A stretch of DNA of 64,000 nt from Desulfosoma sp. (GCA_037481875.1 JBBFKY010000006.1:124001-188000), one strand, 5' to 3'. Shown: positions 26,842 through 39,457, numbered from the stretch's first letter. Program-made: numbers and translations. Notes: generated by a model not told the origin, from the letters alone.

Positions 26842-29003
26842 TTTATTGGGTGATTTCCATATTGGGGTTGTGTACGGGTTTCGCCGTCCCTGCATGGTGG
26901 TGCGCTCGACAGTGGCGAAAAGACCTTCAGGGGCCTAGACGGGTTGTGCTCACGGGCGGCGGGACTGGAGGCCATGTAAATCCGGCTTTGGCCATTGCGG
27001 AAGCGGTCAAGAAGCGGGAACCGGACGCCCGTTTTCTCTACGTGGGTGTGGCGGGCAAGGCGGAAGCCGTCATTGTGAAAAGGGCGGGCATGCCTTTACG
27101 GTTCGTGTCTTCACGGGGTCTTCCAGGGCTTCGACCTTCTTTGACCTTGGTGCGTTTTGGTGTGGCCTTGGCACTGGGGCTTGTCCAGTCTCTGTGGATT
27201 CTCGCGACGTTTCGACCCCATTGGATCATCGCCACAGGAGGGTACGTGAGCGCGCCCATTGTGATGGCAGGCCTTGTGCTCAAAGCCCTGGGCATCGGGC
27301 CGGTCAAGATCTTTCTTCATGAACAGAACAGTGTCCCAGGCCAAATGAACCTGCTTCTCGGTCGCTACGCGGACCTTGTGTTCCTCACTTTTCCTCAAAC
27401 CCTCGCCTATTTTCCCAAAAACGGTTGCGTGGTGGGATACCCCGTACGCCATTCCATTCTGGAAATTCCGAGGGAGGAAGCTCGTCAAAGACTGTCTTTT
27501 TCCCTGCCCCAAGGACGGAAGGTGGTCTTTATTTTTGGCGGGTCTCAAGGAGCCCGCACCATCAACCGGGCCGTGGTGGATGCCTTGGCTGTTTTGTCCC
27601 AGCATCGCGACAAGATTTTCGTGATCCATGGCATGGGCTTGGCCGCTTCGGAAGACTACCACGCCGTCCAAGACACCGAAGCCCTGCTTAAGGCGCGCTA
27701 CGACGAAGAAACTCTCGCCTCTTTCGGCGATTTTTACTATCGCCAGGACTACTTTCATAATATCGCCGAAGTTTATGCCGTGAGTGATCTTATCGTTTGT
27801 CGCAGCGGCGCAGGAAGCCTCAATGAACTGGCCAGGCTGGGCAAGCCCTCCCTGCTGATTCCCAAAGCGAATCTGCCAGGGGACCATCAGGTCATGAATG
27901 CGAGAGCTATGAAGCGAGCTCGAGCTGCCGAAGTGCTTTTTGAAGACACGGTGGTGGAAAAGGGAGAACTTCAGGACCGGATTGACGGAGAGGTTTTGGC
28001 GGCCAAGATTTTGGAGCTTCTTGATGATGAGGCCGGCCTCAAGGAAATGTCCGAAAAATCCCGTCAATTCTTCAGAAAACAGGCGGCGGCCAGAATTTTG
28101 AGTGAACTTTACGGCGATCGCACTTTTGACAACGGCTGGAGCACGCAGCCTTTGGAGACCTTATCCCCTCTCCTCACCAACAATCAGCTCTTACGCCGCT
28201 TACAGAAAGTTTACGAAGCCGATCCCACGGGTTATGATCCCGAGCATCTTTCAGGAATTTCGGAAGACCTGGCCTATTATCGTTACAGAGCTGCAGCCTT
28301 GCTGGTGCATCCGTCTTGGGCCGTGCGCAACCTGGGTGTGAAACTCATCGGATTGACTCGATATCAAGAAAAAACAGGCACACTGCTTCATATGCTTTTG
28401 GATCGTACACCGGCTTCAAGGCTGGAACGCTGGTTCGGCGGTGATTTCAAACAGGTGGGCTTCATTCGCCGCAACGTGATCGCTGCCCTGATGGTGTTGA
28501 ACCGTCTGGACCCTTCGGTGGAGCAGGCGCTTATGACCGCCATGGAAGATCCCTACTATGAAGTGAGGGCTCAGGCGTGCCGTGCCGTTTCTCATTTCGG
28601 CAGGTATTTGGCGGGGAAGGAACCCTGGCTCAAGGTCCTCCTGAAAAAGCTTGACGATCGATGTTTTGAAGTCAAGGTGGAAGCGGCACGGGCTTTGGGG
28701 GAAGTGGGAACCGACGGCCGAGCTCTGGAAGCGCTTTTGAAGCTCGGGGAGGCCTTCCATTGGCAAGTGCGTAATGCCGCTTTGATGGGCGTACGCCGAC
28801 TTATGGAAAGGCAGGTGATTTGGCCGTGCGAAGAGCTTTCTCAAAAATTGAGCCGATTTATTTTGACCGCTCCTGACTTTCGTCCCCATTTCGTCATTCG
28901 AGAAAACTTCAATGCGGTGATGCAGCTGTGCCGTCGTCGCGGTTCCATGAGCCGGGCCGCCGACGAGACCGAACCCGGAATTGTTGTCAGGAAAAAGACA
29001 TGA
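26838..29003 (+). CDS. murG: MurG glycosyltransferase fused to a C-terminal HEAT-repeat-like region
   Basis: Membrane-associated GlcNAc transferase forming lipid II. Residues ~35-420 match MurG: VLTGGGTGGHVNPALAIAE, HEQNSVPGQMN, FGGSQGARTINRAV and CRSGAGSLNELARLGKPSLL. Two features are unusual. A hydrophobic helix (IYWVISILGLCTGFAVPAW) precedes the catalytic domain. Residues ~430-700 form an alpha-helical repeat region with HEAT character (VRAQACRAVSHFGRYL, VKVEAARALGEVGTDGRAL, VRNAALMGVRRLMER). At 721 residues it is about twice the normal 355-380. It starts at TTG after GGAGGAAC, overlapping the tsaC stop, and is coupled to mraY. Confidence 0.9.
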   Translation: MIYWVISILGLCTGFAVPAWWCARQWRKDLQGPRRVVLTGGGTGGHVNPALAIAEAVKKREPDARFLYVGVAGKAEAVIVKRAGMPLRFVSSRGLPGLRPSLTLVRFGVALALGLVQSLWILATFRPHWIIATGGYVSAPIVMAGLVLKALGIGPVKIFLHEQNSVPGQMNLLLGRYADLVFLTFPQTLAYFPKNGCVVGYPVRHSILEIPREEARQRLSFSLPQGRKVVFIFGGSQGARTINRAVVDALAVLSQHRDKIFVIHGMGLAASEDYHAVQDTEALLKARYDEETLASFGDFYYRQDYFHNIAEVYAVSDLIVCRSGAGSLNELARLGKPSLLIPKANLPGDHQVMNARAMKRARAAEVLFEDTVVEKGELQDRIDGEVLAAKILELLDDEAGLKEMSEKSRQFFRKQAAARILSELYGDRTFDNGWSTQPLETLSPLLTNNQLLRRLQKVYEADPTGYDPEHLSGISEDLAYYRYRAAALLVHPSWAVRNLGVKLIGLTRYQEKTGTLLHMLLDRTPASRLERWFGGDFKQVGFIRRNVIAALMVLNRLDPSVEQALMTAMEDPYYEVRAQACRAVSHFGRYLAGKEPWLKVLLKKLDDRCFEVKVEAARALGEVGTDGRALEALLKLGEAFHWQVRNAALMGVRRLMERQVIWPCEELSQKLSRFILTAPDFRPHFVIRENFNAVMQLCRRRGSMSRAADETEPGIVVRKKT

Positions 29004-30106
29004 TTTACGAACTGGCTAATGCGATTCTGGAATCATGGCAGGTCTTTTCCTTTTTAAGGCTGATCAATTACCTTACCTTTCGGGCGATCATGGCGGCCCT
29101 GACCGGAGCGGCTTTCGTGTTCGTTTTCAGCCGACCTTTTATCCTGCACATGCATAGAAAGGGTTTTCAGGATCAGCATCGGGAAACGGGCCTGGCCACT
29201 CACGACAAGAGCGGTACGCCCACCATGGGCGGCGTCTTGATTGTGGGGGCCGTGGTCTTTTCCATGGGCCTATGGGGTAATTGGCGGAATCCTTTTCTGC
29301 AATGGCCTATGCTGGCCATGCTCTGGCATGCTCTCATGGGTTTTGCCGATGATTACCGAAAAATCGTCAAAAAAAGCGGAAACAGAGGATTATCGGAGCG
29401 CACGAAACTGGCGTTGCAGAGCCTTTTCAGTGGAGGTTTCGCTTGGATCATGGTCGGTCCCCTATCTCCCGTGGGACAGGACATGGCTGTGCGCCTCTAT
29501 GTTCCTTTTGTCAAGGTTCCTCTCTTCACCCTGCATCCTCTCGTCTACGCGTTGTTCATTTTTCTGTTCGTCATTTTCGTTTCCAATGCCGTCAATATCA
29601 CCGACGGCCTGGACGGGTTGGCCATCACACCGTCCTTGTTCGTCATGGGCGTGCTTGGCGTGTTTGCTTACGTGCAGGGCAACACCATCTATTCCGCCTA
29701 CCTTTTTTATCCTTATCTCAAAGGTGTGGGGGAACTTACGGTTTTCGGAGCGGCTTTCATCGGAGCGGGTTTGGGATTTCTTTGGTACAACGCCTATCCG
29801 GCCCAGATTTTCATGGGGGATACAGGATCTTTGGCCATCGGAGGGACGATGGCGGTCGTTTCGGTGCTGCTGAAACAGGAATTCCTCTTTCCCATTCTCG
29901 GGGGGCTTTTCGTTGCTGAAGCTTTAAGTAGTCAGATTCAGGACAAGATTGGGGTTCGATGGCTGGGGCGCCGTATTTTTTACAGAGCGCCTCTTCACCA
30001 TGATTTGCAACACCGAGGGATCGCAGAAACCAAAGTGGTTATTCGACTTTGGATCATCTCCGGTCTTCTGGCCCTTGTGGCTTTAGCCACCCTAAAGATC
30101 CGCTGA
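29000..30106 (+). CDS. mraY: Phospho-N-acetylmuramoyl-pentapeptide transferase (MraY family)
   Basis: Multi-pass membrane enzyme attaching phospho-MurNAc-pentapeptide to undecaprenyl phosphate (lipid I). 368 residues, about ten membrane segments, with HDKSGTPTMGGVLI, MGFADDYRKIVKK, SNAVNITDGLDGLAI and FMGDTGSLAIGG, the catalytic aspartates and HHDLQHRGIAETKV at the C-terminal side. Overlaps murG by ATGA. The usual neighbours (murF, murD, ftsW) are absent, so this is either a displaced pair or a second copy. DGLA and MGDTGS motifs are intact, so activity is likely. Confidence 0.93.
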   Translation: MIYELANAILESWQVFSFLRLINYLTFRAIMAALTGAAFVFVFSRPFILHMHRKGFQDQHRETGLATHDKSGTPTMGGVLIVGAVVFSMGLWGNWRNPFLQWPMLAMLWHALMGFADDYRKIVKKSGNRGLSERTKLALQSLFSGGFAWIMVGPLSPVGQDMAVRLYVPFVKVPLFTLHPLVYALFIFLFVIFVSNAVNITDGLDGLAITPSLFVMGVLGVFAYVQGNTIYSAYLFYPYLKGVGELTVFGAAFIGAGLGFLWYNAYPAQIFMGDTGSLAIGGTMAVVSVLLKQEFLFPILGGLFVAEALSSQIQDKIGVRWLGRRIFYRAPLHHDLQHRGIAETKVVIRLWIISGLLALVALATLKIR

Positions 30107-30142
30107 AAAACCACTTAGGAGACTTGGGACTCGAGCATGATT

Positions 30143-31480
30143 TCAATGCCTACCAGGGTTTCTTGACTCCGGCACTCTTCGGCCCACGCAATCATAGCGG
30201 AATCCCAGAGCCTTCATCTGGTCGGGTTCATACACGTTGCGTAGATCCACAAAAACGGGTTCGGCCAAAAGAGACTTCAGGCGAGGCAGATCCAAAGCCC
30301 GATACTCGTTCCACTCCGTCAATAAAACCACACAGTGGGCTCCCTTGCAGGCCTCATATGGGGATGAACAATAGATGACTTCCGGAAGCAGTTTGGCGGC
30401 TTCCTTCATGGCCTGGGGATCGTGAGCACGCACGATGGCTCCGTGTTCCATGAGCGCCGGAATAATGGTCAAGGCGGGGGCTTCTCGCATGTCGTCGGTT
30501 TCCGGTTTAAAGGCCAATCCCAGAACCGCGATGACTTTTCCTGCCTCCGAGCCGCCCAGAGCGGCACGAATCTTTCGAACCATACGCGCTTTTTGCGCCG
30601 CGTTGACTTCCACCACCGCTTCTACGATGCGACAGGCCACGCCATGTTCCTGCGCAATTCTTAGAAGCGCCAAAGTGTCCTTTGGAAAACAGGATCCACC
30701 GTAACCGGGACCGGGATGCAGGAACTTTTTCCCGATCCTTCCGTCCAGGCCCATGCCTTTGGCCACGGCATGCACGTCGGCTCCCACTTCTTCGCATAGG
30801 TTGGCCATTTCATTAATGAAACTGATCTTGGTGGCCAAAAAGGCGTTGGAAGCGTATTTGATGAGTTCCGCTGTTTCAATGGTGGTGATCACAAAAGGGG
30901 TTTCAATCAGATAAAGCGGCCGATAGATGGCTCGAAGCCTTTCCTCGGCTCGAGGGCTTTCCACGCCGAGAACAACCCTGTCGGGGCGCATAAAATCAGC
31001 GATGGCCGCTCCTTCCCTCAAGAACTCAGGATTACTGGCCACATCGAAATCGGCCTTGGGGTTTTCCTGAGCAATGATGCGTGCCACTTGCCGAGCGGTT
31101 CCCACGGGCACCGTGCTTTTGTTGACCACCACGGTGTAATCCCTCAGGCGCGGGGCGATGGCTCGAGCTGCCTCGAACACATAGCTCAGATCCGCATAGC
31201 CGTCGCCTCGACGCGAAGCCGGAGTACCCACGGCAATAAAGATCACATCGGCCTCCCCGATATAGGGATCGAACTCAAAGTCAAAGGTTAGCCTTCCGGC
31301 GGCGCTGTTTTTTTCCACCATGGGTTGAAGCCCCGGTTCGTAGATGGGCACCTGGCCTTCGCGTAGTCGCTGAATTTTCTGGATGTCAATATCGATGCAG
31401 GAGACCTGATGTCCAAATTCCGCAAAACAGGTCCCGCTTACCAAGCCCACGTAGCCCGTCCCGATGACCGCTATTTTCAT
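30143..31480 (-). CDS. ugd: UDP-glucose 6-dehydrogenase
   Basis: NAD-dependent two-step oxidation of UDP-glucose to UDP-glucuronate for polysaccharides. 445 residues. N-terminal MKIAVIGTGYVGLVSGTCFAEFGH is the NAD fold; the substrate/hinge region has SNPEFLREGAAIADFMRPDR, LIKYASNAFLATKISFINE and the catalytic Cys in PGPGYGGSCFPKDTLAL. GAGGAGACA precedes the ATG at 31480; in-frame sequence upstream is not coding in character. Convergent with mraY (36 bp apart) and divergent from the sensor kinase. Confidence 0.96.
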   Translation of the reverse strand: MKIAVIGTGYVGLVSGTCFAEFGHQVSCIDIDIQKIQRLREGQVPIYEPGLQPMVEKNSAAGRLTFDFEFDPYIGEADVIFIAVGTPASRRGDGYADLSYVFEAARAIAPRLRDYTVVVNKSTVPVGTARQVARIIAQENPKADFDVASNPEFLREGAAIADFMRPDRVVLGVESPRAEERLRAIYRPLYLIETPFVITTIETAELIKYASNAFLATKISFINEMANLCEEVGADVHAVAKGMGLDGRIGKKFLHPGPGYGGSCFPKDTLALLRIAQEHGVACRIVEAVVEVNAAQKARMVRKIRAALGGSEAGKVIAVLGLAFKPETDDMREAPALTIIPALMEHGAIVRAHDPQAMKEAAKLLPEVIYCSSPYEACKGAHCVVLLTEWNEYRALDLPRLKSLLAEPVFVDLRNVYEPDQMKALGFRYDCVGRRVPESRNPGRH

Positions 31481-31568
31481 TGTCTCCTCGTCTTCGAATG
31501 CTGTAAGCTTTTTATGAAAGAAACTAACAAACATTAGCGTGCGCCACTTTAGCACAGCCGTTTGAGAA

Positions 31569-34166
31569 GTGAAGAGCGAAGCCATGCGCCGGTGGTCTTT
31601 AAGGACGAAAATCTTTGCGGCCATCGTGGGCGTCACCGCGGTGAGCCTCACGATCACGGCCGGCTTTCTCTTTCGGCATGCAACCCGGTTGGTTCGGTCG
31701 AAAACCATCGACGAACTCTCCACGGCATCCGCTACCGTGGCTCATTTTGTGGAACATAATCTGGAAGACGCTTTGCGTCAGCTGGAAACATGCGCCGCGC
31801 CTGGCTTGCAAAAACGTTCAGATACAGAGACAAATCCTGAACAAGGCACAGATGTCTCCCTAAAGCCGTCGTTTTTGGCGGTTTCCCGTCATCTTTTTCA
31901 CACTTTCCCCTGGATCGTGGCGACGGCGTATCGAGATACCAACGGACAAATCCTTCTCAGCCATGGTGATGAACGCCTTCTTGCGACGTCTTTAGAGGCA
32001 TGCGAGCCTTTGGCTCTTTTTCCCAAAGGTTGTTTCATTCGAGCTTTTGAACAGGCGGATGCGGGAAAGGTGTATGTGGAGCTGGGGTTGAGCCGAATTG
32101 AAGGGGGGAGCCCTTGGACCTTTGTTGTGGATATGTCATCCTTGACGGAAACGGCTCCTGTGCCTCAAAGACTTTTCAACGACCTCGTGGTGGTTTTAGG
32201 CAAACTGGGCCGTGCCGACACCCTGGTGGTCAAGTCAGCATCATGGGCGGACAAGAAACTTCAAGAGGATTTGGCTGTGAGGCTCGGACAGATCTTTCTG
32301 GGCGCTCGAAAGCCGGATCCCGGTTCCATAACGGTTGAAGCCCAAGAAATCTTGGTGGCATTCAGCCACTTGCCCAAGGTTCGGTGGCCTCTTGCCATGG
32401 CCGTGCCCTCATCCCATGCCGGCCTTCCTTCCTCGGCCCTGCTTTCGGGTGTGGCCTGGGCTTGCTCCTTGAGTGTCCTGCTTTCCCTGGTGGTGGCCTG
32501 GCTTGCCGCTTCGCGCCTCATGCAACCTCTTCGACGTCTTCAGGAGGCTTTTCACGAATTCAGCCAAGGACATTGGAATGTTCAAGTGCCGGTGACGTCC
32601 GGGGACGAAATCGCCGAATTGACCGACGGGTTCAACCAAGGGGTGGTGTTTCTGAACACCCAGCACCGAAAGCTCAAGAGATTTCAAACCGTGGTGCATC
32701 ATGCTCAGGATGCCGTGGTTCTGTGTTCTTCAAAAGGAAGCTTCGTTTATGCGAACCCCTCGGCTTACGAGTTTTTCGGTTTTCAACGTCGAGAAGACAT
32801 CGTCCTCACGAGACTTCACGACCGAGTCTGCACCGTGGATCGAGAACGATTTGAAAACACCGTCTGGCCGCTCATGCTTCAAGGGCCATGGGAAGGGGAA
32901 GTCCATTTTTGTCGTCAGGATGGAAAAGTTCAGGTGGGATGGCTTCGAGCAGGAGTGGTTCCCGAAGGCACCGGTGAACCTAATTTTGTCTACGCCATCA
33001 TTCGGGATATTACCGATCGAAAGGCGACGGAAGAAGCTTTGCGCACGGCTGAAGAATACTACCGAACCCTGTTTCGAACCAGCCGCGATGCCATTGTGGT
33101 GACCGATCCTTCAGAAATCATTGTGGATGTCAACGAGCCCGCTTTTCCCTGTATTTTCGGATACACACGCCAAGAAATTCTGGGGCGTTCCATCATTGAT
33201 CTCATGGCCGAAGAATCCAGAGCTTCAACGGCGCCTTTTCCGGAGGCCACGAAAGAAGCAGACCGCGTTACCGTCAAATGGCGTCGCAAAGATGGATCCC
33301 TCTTTCAAGGCGAGGCCACCTTAAGCACCCTCAAAAATGCCAAGGATCATTGGCTCGGCTATGTGCGCGTGATTCGCGACGTTAGCGAACGAGAAGGCTT
33401 TTTGGAAAAATTGGAAAGGGCCTACCAGGATCTTAAGAGTTTGGATGAGTTGAAGGATAAGTTTTTGGCCGGAGTCAGTCACGATCTACGCACACCCCTC
33501 ATTCCTGTAAGGGCTTTTCTCGAAAAGTTGCTTCAAGGCAAATGGGGACCGTTGACACCTAGGCAGGAAGAGTTCCTTCGTTACTGTTTGATCGGCGTGA
33601 GTCGAGAAATGATCCTTGTGGATGAATTGCTGGACTACACGCGACTGAAATCGGGAAAATTGACCCTGCGTCAAGAAAGGGTGGACCTACAGGAAGTTCT
33701 TCGAACAAGCCTTTTCCTTCTCAAAATCTTGGCCCAAACCAATCGCCTGACCATTGCCGTGGACATCCCTTTGGAGCCCGTTCCAATCCTGGGGGATTAC
33801 AACAAGTTGCTGCGCATTTTTCATAATCTCTTTTCCAACGCGGTCAAATACAACCGACCGGGAGGCCATGTGACGGTTCGAGGCACGTGGGAAGGTCTTG
33901 AACGTTTTCGTGTGGCTGTGGAAGATACGGGGATCGGCATTCCCCAAGAAGATTTGCGGCGCATTTTTGACGACTTTTACCGCGTGGACGCAAGCGGATC
34001 GGTTGTGAGGGGTTCCGGTATCGGGTTGGCTGTGGTGAAGGAATTGGTGCATCTGCATAACGCCCAGCTGGATGTACAAAGCACCCTGGGTGTAGGAAGC
34101 ATCTTTGCCATCACTTTTCCCGTGCTGGGGGATTCTCAGAATGACCGGAACCAGACATCGTCGTGA
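31569..34166 (+). CDS. Membrane sensor histidine kinase (HAMP-PAS-PAS-HisKA-HATPase)
   Basis: An 865-residue sensor kinase. Order: membrane helix (~13-33), a periplasmic sensing domain of about 250 residues, second helix (~290-312), HAMP (~312-362), two PAS domains (~370-480 and ~490-610), HisKA with phospho-acceptor His638 in VSHDLRTPLIP, and HATPase with VEDTGIGIPQEDL and GSGIGLAVVKELV. No response regulator is adjacent, so it is an orphan. GTG at 31569 and ATG at 31584 are both possible starts; neither has a strong ribosome-binding site. Its stop overlaps a GTG in front of the cobalamin adenosyltransferase. Confidence 0.93.
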   Translation: MKSEAMRRWSLRTKIFAAIVGVTAVSLTITAGFLFRHATRLVRSKTIDELSTASATVAHFVEHNLEDALRQLETCAAPGLQKRSDTETNPEQGTDVSLKPSFLAVSRHLFHTFPWIVATAYRDTNGQILLSHGDERLLATSLEACEPLALFPKGCFIRAFEQADAGKVYVELGLSRIEGGSPWTFVVDMSSLTETAPVPQRLFNDLVVVLGKLGRADTLVVKSASWADKKLQEDLAVRLGQIFLGARKPDPGSITVEAQEILVAFSHLPKVRWPLAMAVPSSHAGLPSSALLSGVAWACSLSVLLSLVVAWLAASRLMQPLRRLQEAFHEFSQGHWNVQVPVTSGDEIAELTDGFNQGVVFLNTQHRKLKRFQTVVHHAQDAVVLCSSKGSFVYANPSAYEFFGFQRREDIVLTRLHDRVCTVDRERFENTVWPLMLQGPWEGEVHFCRQDGKVQVGWLRAGVVPEGTGEPNFVYAIIRDITDRKATEEALRTAEEYYRTLFRTSRDAIVVTDPSEIIVDVNEPAFPCIFGYTRQEILGRSIIDLMAEESRASTAPFPEATKEADRVTVKWRRKDGSLFQGEATLSTLKNAKDHWLGYVRVIRDVSEREGFLEKLERAYQDLKSLDELKDKFLAGVSHDLRTPLIPVRAFLEKLLQGKWGPLTPRQEEFLRYCLIGVSREMILVDELLDYTRLKSGKLTLRQERVDLQEVLRTSLFLLKILAQTNRLTIAVDIPLEPVPILGDYNKLLRIFHNLFSNAVKYNRPGGHVTVRGTWEGLERFRVAVEDTGIGIPQEDLRRIFDDFYRVDASGSVVRGSGIGLAVVKELVHLHNAQLDVQSTLGVGSIFAITFPVLGDSQNDRNQTSS

Positions 34167-34252
34167 AACGTCGTGAGAACTTCAGGATGATTGGTTCGAC
34201 CGGGTGCGGTTCAAGGGCACATCATGTAGCTCATGAGGGAAGGGAGTTGACG

Positions 34253-34771
34253 GTGGAAATTTTTACATTTTCCAAGAAAGGCGACGGTGGAGAGACAAGC
34301 CTGTTGACCGGGGAAAGGGTTTCCAAGGCAAGTCTAAGACCAGAGACCTACGGCACCTTGGATGAGGCCAGTTCCGTTTTGGGACTGGCCAAGGCTTTGA
34401 GCACCAATGACACGGTGCGCCATCTGGTGCACACCATTCAGGAGGATTTGATCCTTCTTGGAGCTCAACTGGCCTGCAGCGCCGAAGAACGCTGTAAGTG
34501 GAAGGTGGAAAACCACCATGTGCATCGGCTGGAACAATGGATCGAAGACCTGCAGCGAGAAGTGCCTCTTCCGCGGCATTTCGTGCTGCCAGGAACCAAC
34601 GCCGTCAGCGCCGCTCTGGACATGGCGCGGACCGTTGTGCGGCGCGCCGAACGCCGTGCAGCAGGCATGAAGGAAGCCGGCATGCTGGAAGACCCGCTCG
34701 TCCAGGCTTACCTGAACCGCTTGGCCGACCTGTTGTTCACCTTGGCCCGATACGCCGAAAAACATCCTTGA
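34253..34771 (+). CDS. Cob(I)alamin adenosyltransferase (PduO type)
   Basis: ATP-dependent adenosylation of cob(I)alamin to coenzyme B12. 172 residues with FSKKGDGGETSLLTGERVSK (phosphate loop), YGTLDEASSVLGLAKAL, and the active-site helix FVLPGTNAVSAALDMARTV followed by RRAERRA. The GTG at 34253 is chosen because GGGAAGGGAG lies before it and the family begins at this point; a longer version from GTG 34163 would add about 30 unrelated residues. Useful to a cell relying on corrinoid proteins and adenosylcobalamin-dependent mutases. Confidence 0.93.
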   Translation: MEIFTFSKKGDGGETSLLTGERVSKASLRPETYGTLDEASSVLGLAKALSTNDTVRHLVHTIQEDLILLGAQLACSAEERCKWKVENHHVHRLEQWIEDLQREVPLPRHFVLPGTNAVSAALDMARTVVRRAERRAAGMKEAGMLEDPLVQAYLNRLADLLFTLARYAEKHP

Positions 34772-34916
34772 GTGCCCCGGTTCATGAAAGCTTGTGCCAC
34801 AAAAAATCATAAAAGAAAGAGAAAAAAAACGAAAAAAACCAAGAGATCAAAGGCCGACGTTTTCCCTCTTTTTTCATAAATTCCTTTTCCTTCCCCGAAA
34901 TTTTCCTTTTTCGAAC

Positions 34917-34945
34917 TTGCCATACGGCTCAAAGATCTTTATGAA
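34917..34945 (+). promoter_or_regulatory. Vegetative promoter of groESL
   Basis: TTGCCA (34917-34922), 17-bp spacer, TATGAA (34940-34945), ending four bases before the CIRCE element. Confidence 0.65.
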
Positions 34946-34948
34946 ATG

Positions 34949-34975
34949 TTAGCACTCGGCGGAAGCGAGTGCTAA
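34949..34975 (+). promoter_or_regulatory. CIRCE operator (HrcA binding site)
   Basis: Perfect inverted repeat TTAGCACTC-N9-GAGTGCTAA, the standard CIRCE sequence. It overlaps the predicted transcription start of groESL, so HrcA should repress the operon until heat or misfolded protein titrates GroEL. Confidence 0.97.
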
Positions 34976-35008
34976 CATCATTTCAAGGTTTACAAGGAGT
35001 GAGAAGCC

Positions 35009-35296
35009 ATGAAGTTACGTCCACTGCATGACCGAGTGATCGTCAAACGTTTGGAGGAAGAGGAACGGACCCAAGGCGGTATCATCATCCCTGACACGGC
35101 CAAGGAAAAGCCTCAGCAAGGCAAGGTTTTGGCCGTGGGTAAAGGGAAGCTCTTGGACAAGGGCGATGTGGTTCCCTTGATGGTCAAGGAAGGTGACCGA
35201 GTGCTCTTTTCCAAGTATGCCGGCACGGAAGTCAAGGTGGAAGGCGAAGAGCTTCTCATTATGCGTGAAGACGACATTCTGGCCATTCTCGACTGA
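35009..35296 (+). CDS. groES: Co-chaperonin GroES
   Basis: Heptameric lid of the GroEL chamber. 95 residues, normal length, with [19 protein letters not shown], the mobile loop [19 protein letters not shown] and the C-terminal [24 protein letters not shown] precedes the ATG. First gene of the CIRCE-controlled operon, 24 bp before groEL. Confidence 0.98.
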   Translation: MKLRPLHDRVIVKRLEEEERTQGGIIIPDTAKEKPQQGKVLAVGKGKLLDKGDVVPLMVKEGDRVLFSKYAGTEVKVEGEELLIMREDDILAILD

Positions 35297-35308
35297 TCGC
35301 ATGGATGA

Positions 35309-36940
<1,632 letters not shown>

Positions 36941-36966
36941 TCCCAGGGCTATTCCTGGGCACTCCC

Positions 36967-36998
36967 AAGAACCCGGACTCTGTCCGGGTTCTTTTTTG
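36967..36998 (+). terminator. Terminator of groESL
   Basis: Perfect 12-bp stem AAGAACCCGGAC/GTCCGGGTTCTT with a TCT loop, leading into a T run. Confidence 0.92.
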
Positions 36999-37082
36999 TT
37001 GCACCTTCGGCGTCGATTTTGCTAAGCAACGGAACGCTGCACACCCAAATCCGTGCTGAAAAGCATGAAAGGAGGAGCCGCC

Positions 37083-37451
37083 ATGGCTCGCGTCACAGTA
37101 GAAGATTGCCTCAAACAAGTAGAAAATCGGTTCGCCTTGGTGCATTTGGCGGTCCGTCGCGTTCTTCAGCTTCGCAAAGGGGCGCCCCCCCTTATCGATG
37201 CCCCGAAAAACAAAGAAGTGGTCATCGCCCTTCGCGAGATTGCCGCCGGAAAAGTGACACCCCAGAACATTCTGGAACTTGAAGCTCAAGAAGACCAAAC
37301 CGGTGAGCTTGCTCGGCGTCGTCGCATTGCTTCCAGTTCCGAAGAGATTCAGGAAGTCCTGGAAGAGTCGGCTCAGAGCGGGTCGTTGGAAGAGACCATG
37401 GAAGAGGCCGTAGCCGAGGAAAGTCGAAAACAGGACGAAGAGCTCGATTGA
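37083..37451 (+). CDS. rpoZ: RNA polymerase omega subunit
   Basis: Small subunit aiding RNA polymerase assembly and, in many bacteria, ppGpp binding. 122 residues; [20 protein letters not shown] and the [17 protein letters not shown] segment are characteristic. The C-terminal ~45 residues are strongly acidic and likely disordered. AAAGGAGGAGCCGCC precedes the ATG. Overlaps or abuts the next small gene. Confidence 0.95.
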   Translation: MARVTVEDCLKQVENRFALVHLAVRRVLQLRKGAPPLIDAPKNKEVVIALREIAAGKVTPQNILELEAQEDQTGELARRRRIASSSEEIQEVLEESAQSGSLEETMEEAVAEESRKQDEELD

Positions 37452-37486
37452 AGCGTCGCCGTCAAAGCCCATGGAGTGAAGCTGGA

Positions 37487-37822
37487 ATGGGAAACCGGAG
37501 CGTCATGACTTGTTTGGAAAAGCGGGAATGGCTCAATCGAACGGCGGTGGCTTTGGACGATCTTCTCTCCCGGGGTCGAGCTCTGGAAGAAGCGGGGCTG
37601 ATTCACGATGCCGTGGATTTTTATGAAAAGGCTCAGGCGAGGAGTGAACTGGAACGACTGTTGCCCTTGGCCCTAGAGGAAGGGGATGCTTTTCTTTTTG
37701 TTCGCCTGCACCGGCTTCTGAAAAAGGATCCTTCCCCTGAACAGTGGGAAATCCTGGCGCAACGGGCGGAAGCACTGGGAAAAAACCTTTATGCACAGCG
37801 TGCACGGCAGCACCTTGCTTGA
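37487..37822 (+). CDS. Small helical protein, unknown function
   Basis: About 111 residues, not recognised. It is alpha-helical with TPR-like character: ALEEAGLIHDAVDFYEKA, LERLLPLALEEGDAFLFVRL and QWEILAQRAEALGKNLYA look like consecutive helix pairs. The start is uncertain: TTG 37448 would overlap the rpoZ stop, ATG 37487 and ATG 37505 (GGAG four bases before) are alternatives. Its place between rpoZ and dnaJ suggests co-transcription. Confidence 0.65.
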   Translation: MGNRSVMTCLEKREWLNRTAVALDDLLSRGRALEEAGLIHDAVDFYEKAQARSELERLLPLALEEGDAFLFVRLHRLLKKDPSPEQWEILAQRAEALGKNLYAQRARQHLA

Positions 37823-37883
37823 CAAGCGGCCCCACCATGCTTATGGAACCTTCGGTTTTGCCGTCCTTTGAAAGAAACCCTAA

Positions 37884-39059
<1,176 letters not shown>

Positions 39060-39457
39060 GGTTCGAGTACCGTTAAGATCGATGCTGAGGATGCCGCCTT
39101 TCCTAGGGGGACGCGTAGGAGCGTCCGTTCGGGTTGCCGAAGGGTAAGGACAGTGAGAGGCGGAATCTGTGGGGACGATTGACGGAAAAAGAGGGTGCGG
39201 CTTTTCTGAAAAGTTGTGGGGCGGACTCATGGTTCGCCCCTACAGGGTGTTGGTTTTGGGCGGATCCATGGATCCGTCCCTACAGGGCAATGATTTTGGG
39301 TGGCTATATTGTTGCGCCTTGACGGGTTCCAAAGAATCTGAAGACGTCGATTTTGGTGTCGTTTTGGCGGATAAGATCTTATGGTGCCACAGCAAGTCCT
39401 TGGTGTGCCGCTGAAACCGGCGGCTGCTTATGGGCCAAGAGGTAAGGAGTGCCGATC
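39060..39457. repeat. Non-coding stretch with tandem GGGCGGA hairpin repeats
   Basis: 398 bp with no credible gene. Two similar units lie in tandem: 39218-39247 and 39258-39287. Each has a GGG(G)CGGA left arm, a central CATGG, a C(G/A)CCCC-like right arm and the common end CCCTACAGGG, followed by TTTTGGG. A weaker third copy (GGGTGGC...GCGCC) follows at about 39298. They resemble the hairpins at 5608-5930. Confidence 0.6.
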
